From Candidatus Formimonas warabiya (GTDB taxonomy: Bacteria > Bacillota > Dehalobacteriia > Dehalobacteriales > Dehalobacteriaceae), in NCBI RefSeq assembly GCF_002777255.1, contig NZ_CP017634.1, forward strand, positions 1,190,903 to 1,254,902: 64,000 nt of DNA, in the 5' to 3' direction. A model generated the notes under the pieces. The model made no database searches. It saw only the letters and a list, made by a program, of their open reading frames with translations, and had not been told where the DNA came from. Both the position numbers and the translations under genes were made by a program. Below, in pieces: positions 63,527 to 64,000 of the stretch; the first letter of the stretch is position 1; every line of letters starts with the position of its first letter.

Positions 63527-63589
63527 TTATACCATGAACCCTATCACCGTAAGACTCTTCTTCCTTTCAACGATTTCTTCGGTGTTTTT

Positions 63590-64000
63590 TTATTCAAACC
63601 GCAACGCATCCACCGGTTTTAGTTTGGAAGCTTTATTGGCGGGATAAAGGCCAAAAAATATGCCTACCACCAGAGAAAAGGAAAAAGCGATCACTAGGAT
63701 GGCCAAGGTAGATTGGGTATTAATGCCGGCCAACTTCGTTAAAAGCTTATTTACTCCCAGGCCGAACAACACGCCTATAATGCCCCCGACACCGCTGATA
63801 GTGGCAGATTCCAGCAGAAACTGGCGCAAGATGTCCTTCCGTTTCGCCCCAATCGCCTTTCTGATGCCGATCTCCCTGGTTCTTTCCGTCACGGTCACCA
63901 GCATAATATTCATAATGCCGATCCCGCCCACCAAAAGAGAAATCCCGGCGATTCCTCCCAGCATTAAGGTCATACTTTGAGACACTTCGTTCACCGTATC
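63590..64000 (-). CDS. MacB-type ABC transporter permease, C-terminal part
   Basis: 136 codons are visible and the frame runs past the window edge, so the start is missing. Three membrane helices (about 10-34, 63-89 and 96-118 of the visible part) with the FtsX/MacB signature GGIGIMNIMLVTVTERTREIGIRKAIGA and the ending PANKASKLKPVDALRFE in pieces. Such permeases, with a MacB-like ATPase, drive mechanical export of peptides or lipoproteins. The ATPase and periplasmic partner would lie outside the window. Confidence 0.85.
   Translation of the reverse strand, partial: DTVNEVSQSMTLMLGGIAGISLLVGGIGIMNIMLVTVTERTREIGIRKAIGAKRKDILRQFLLESATISGVGGIIGVLFGLGVNKLLTKLAGINTQSTLAILVIAFSFSLVVGIFFGLYPANKASKLKPVDALRFE

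Overview
The window reads as a chromosomal segment of an anaerobic, spore-forming, low-GC Gram-positive bacterium of the Clostridia, most like the Peptococcaceae and related acetogens or syntrophs. This rests on a complete acetyl-CoA synthase/CO dehydrogenase (Wood-Ljungdahl) cluster, a sodium-pumping methylmalonyl-CoA decarboxylase operon, a double-cubane-cluster protein, sporulation genes (a SpoVB-type flippase and a 22-codon SpoVM-like peptide), T-box leaders and DnaD/DnaI-type replication proteins. The genus cannot be fixed from the sequence alone. Most genes lie on the minus strand.

Layout. 1-2400: a URO-D-type corrinoid methyltransferase cut by the window edge, and a double-cubane-cluster protein behind a large dyad-symmetric leader. 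2560-5413: BON-domain protein and an EF-G-like GTPase. 5691-10452: SpoVB flippase (+), then queD-queE-folE-DUF4264-lepB-surE. 10500-18700: membrane and secreted unknowns, a hidden spoVM, psd-pssA, a DnaQ-DinG helicase, malic enzyme and a TerC protein. 18948-25456: methylmalonyl-CoA mutase, epimerase and decarboxylase operon. 26170-34625: LysR remnant, adenosylhomocysteinase, DUF3786, tRNA-Arg, nitrilase-type hydrolase, HAD, DnaI, DnaD, TrkH, TrkA. 34842-39416: P-loop/Asp23-like fusion, beta-CASP nuclease, aminotransferase with an Lrp/AsnC regulator behind a T-box. 39427-52279: the Wood-Ljungdahl cluster, cooC-acsA-acsB-acsC-acsV-cooC-acsD-acsE, then a MetF with a fused C-terminal domain. 52689-54755: DegV protein, tRNA-Pro, tRNA-Gln, HepI/Gx transporter. 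54714-62684: aroF-trpEGDCFBA behind tandem T-boxes. 62801-64000: two paralogous Cys-rich small proteins and the end of a MacB-type permease.

Metabolically, AcsE, the corrinoid Fe-S protein AcsCD with its activator AcsV, AcsB and AcsA join a methyl group, CO and CoA to acetyl-CoA. MetF supplies methyl-THF. Mutase, epimerase and decarboxylase connect succinyl-CoA with propionyl-CoA and a sodium gradient. Malic enzyme can link pyruvate and malate to that branch. Adenosylhomocysteinase serves the methyl cycle.

The least ordinary material is non-coding. Two dispersed repeat families, here called R1 and R2, sit in leaders and beside terminators. R2 modules occupy the loop of a T-box helix upstream of the AsnC operon, and an R1 copy separates the two trp T-boxes. 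A 17-bp palindromic motif recurs upstream of mmdB and between the acs promoter and degV. The twin Cys-rich genes are the best candidates for an undescribed protein family. No CRISPR array, insertion sequence or prophage was seen.
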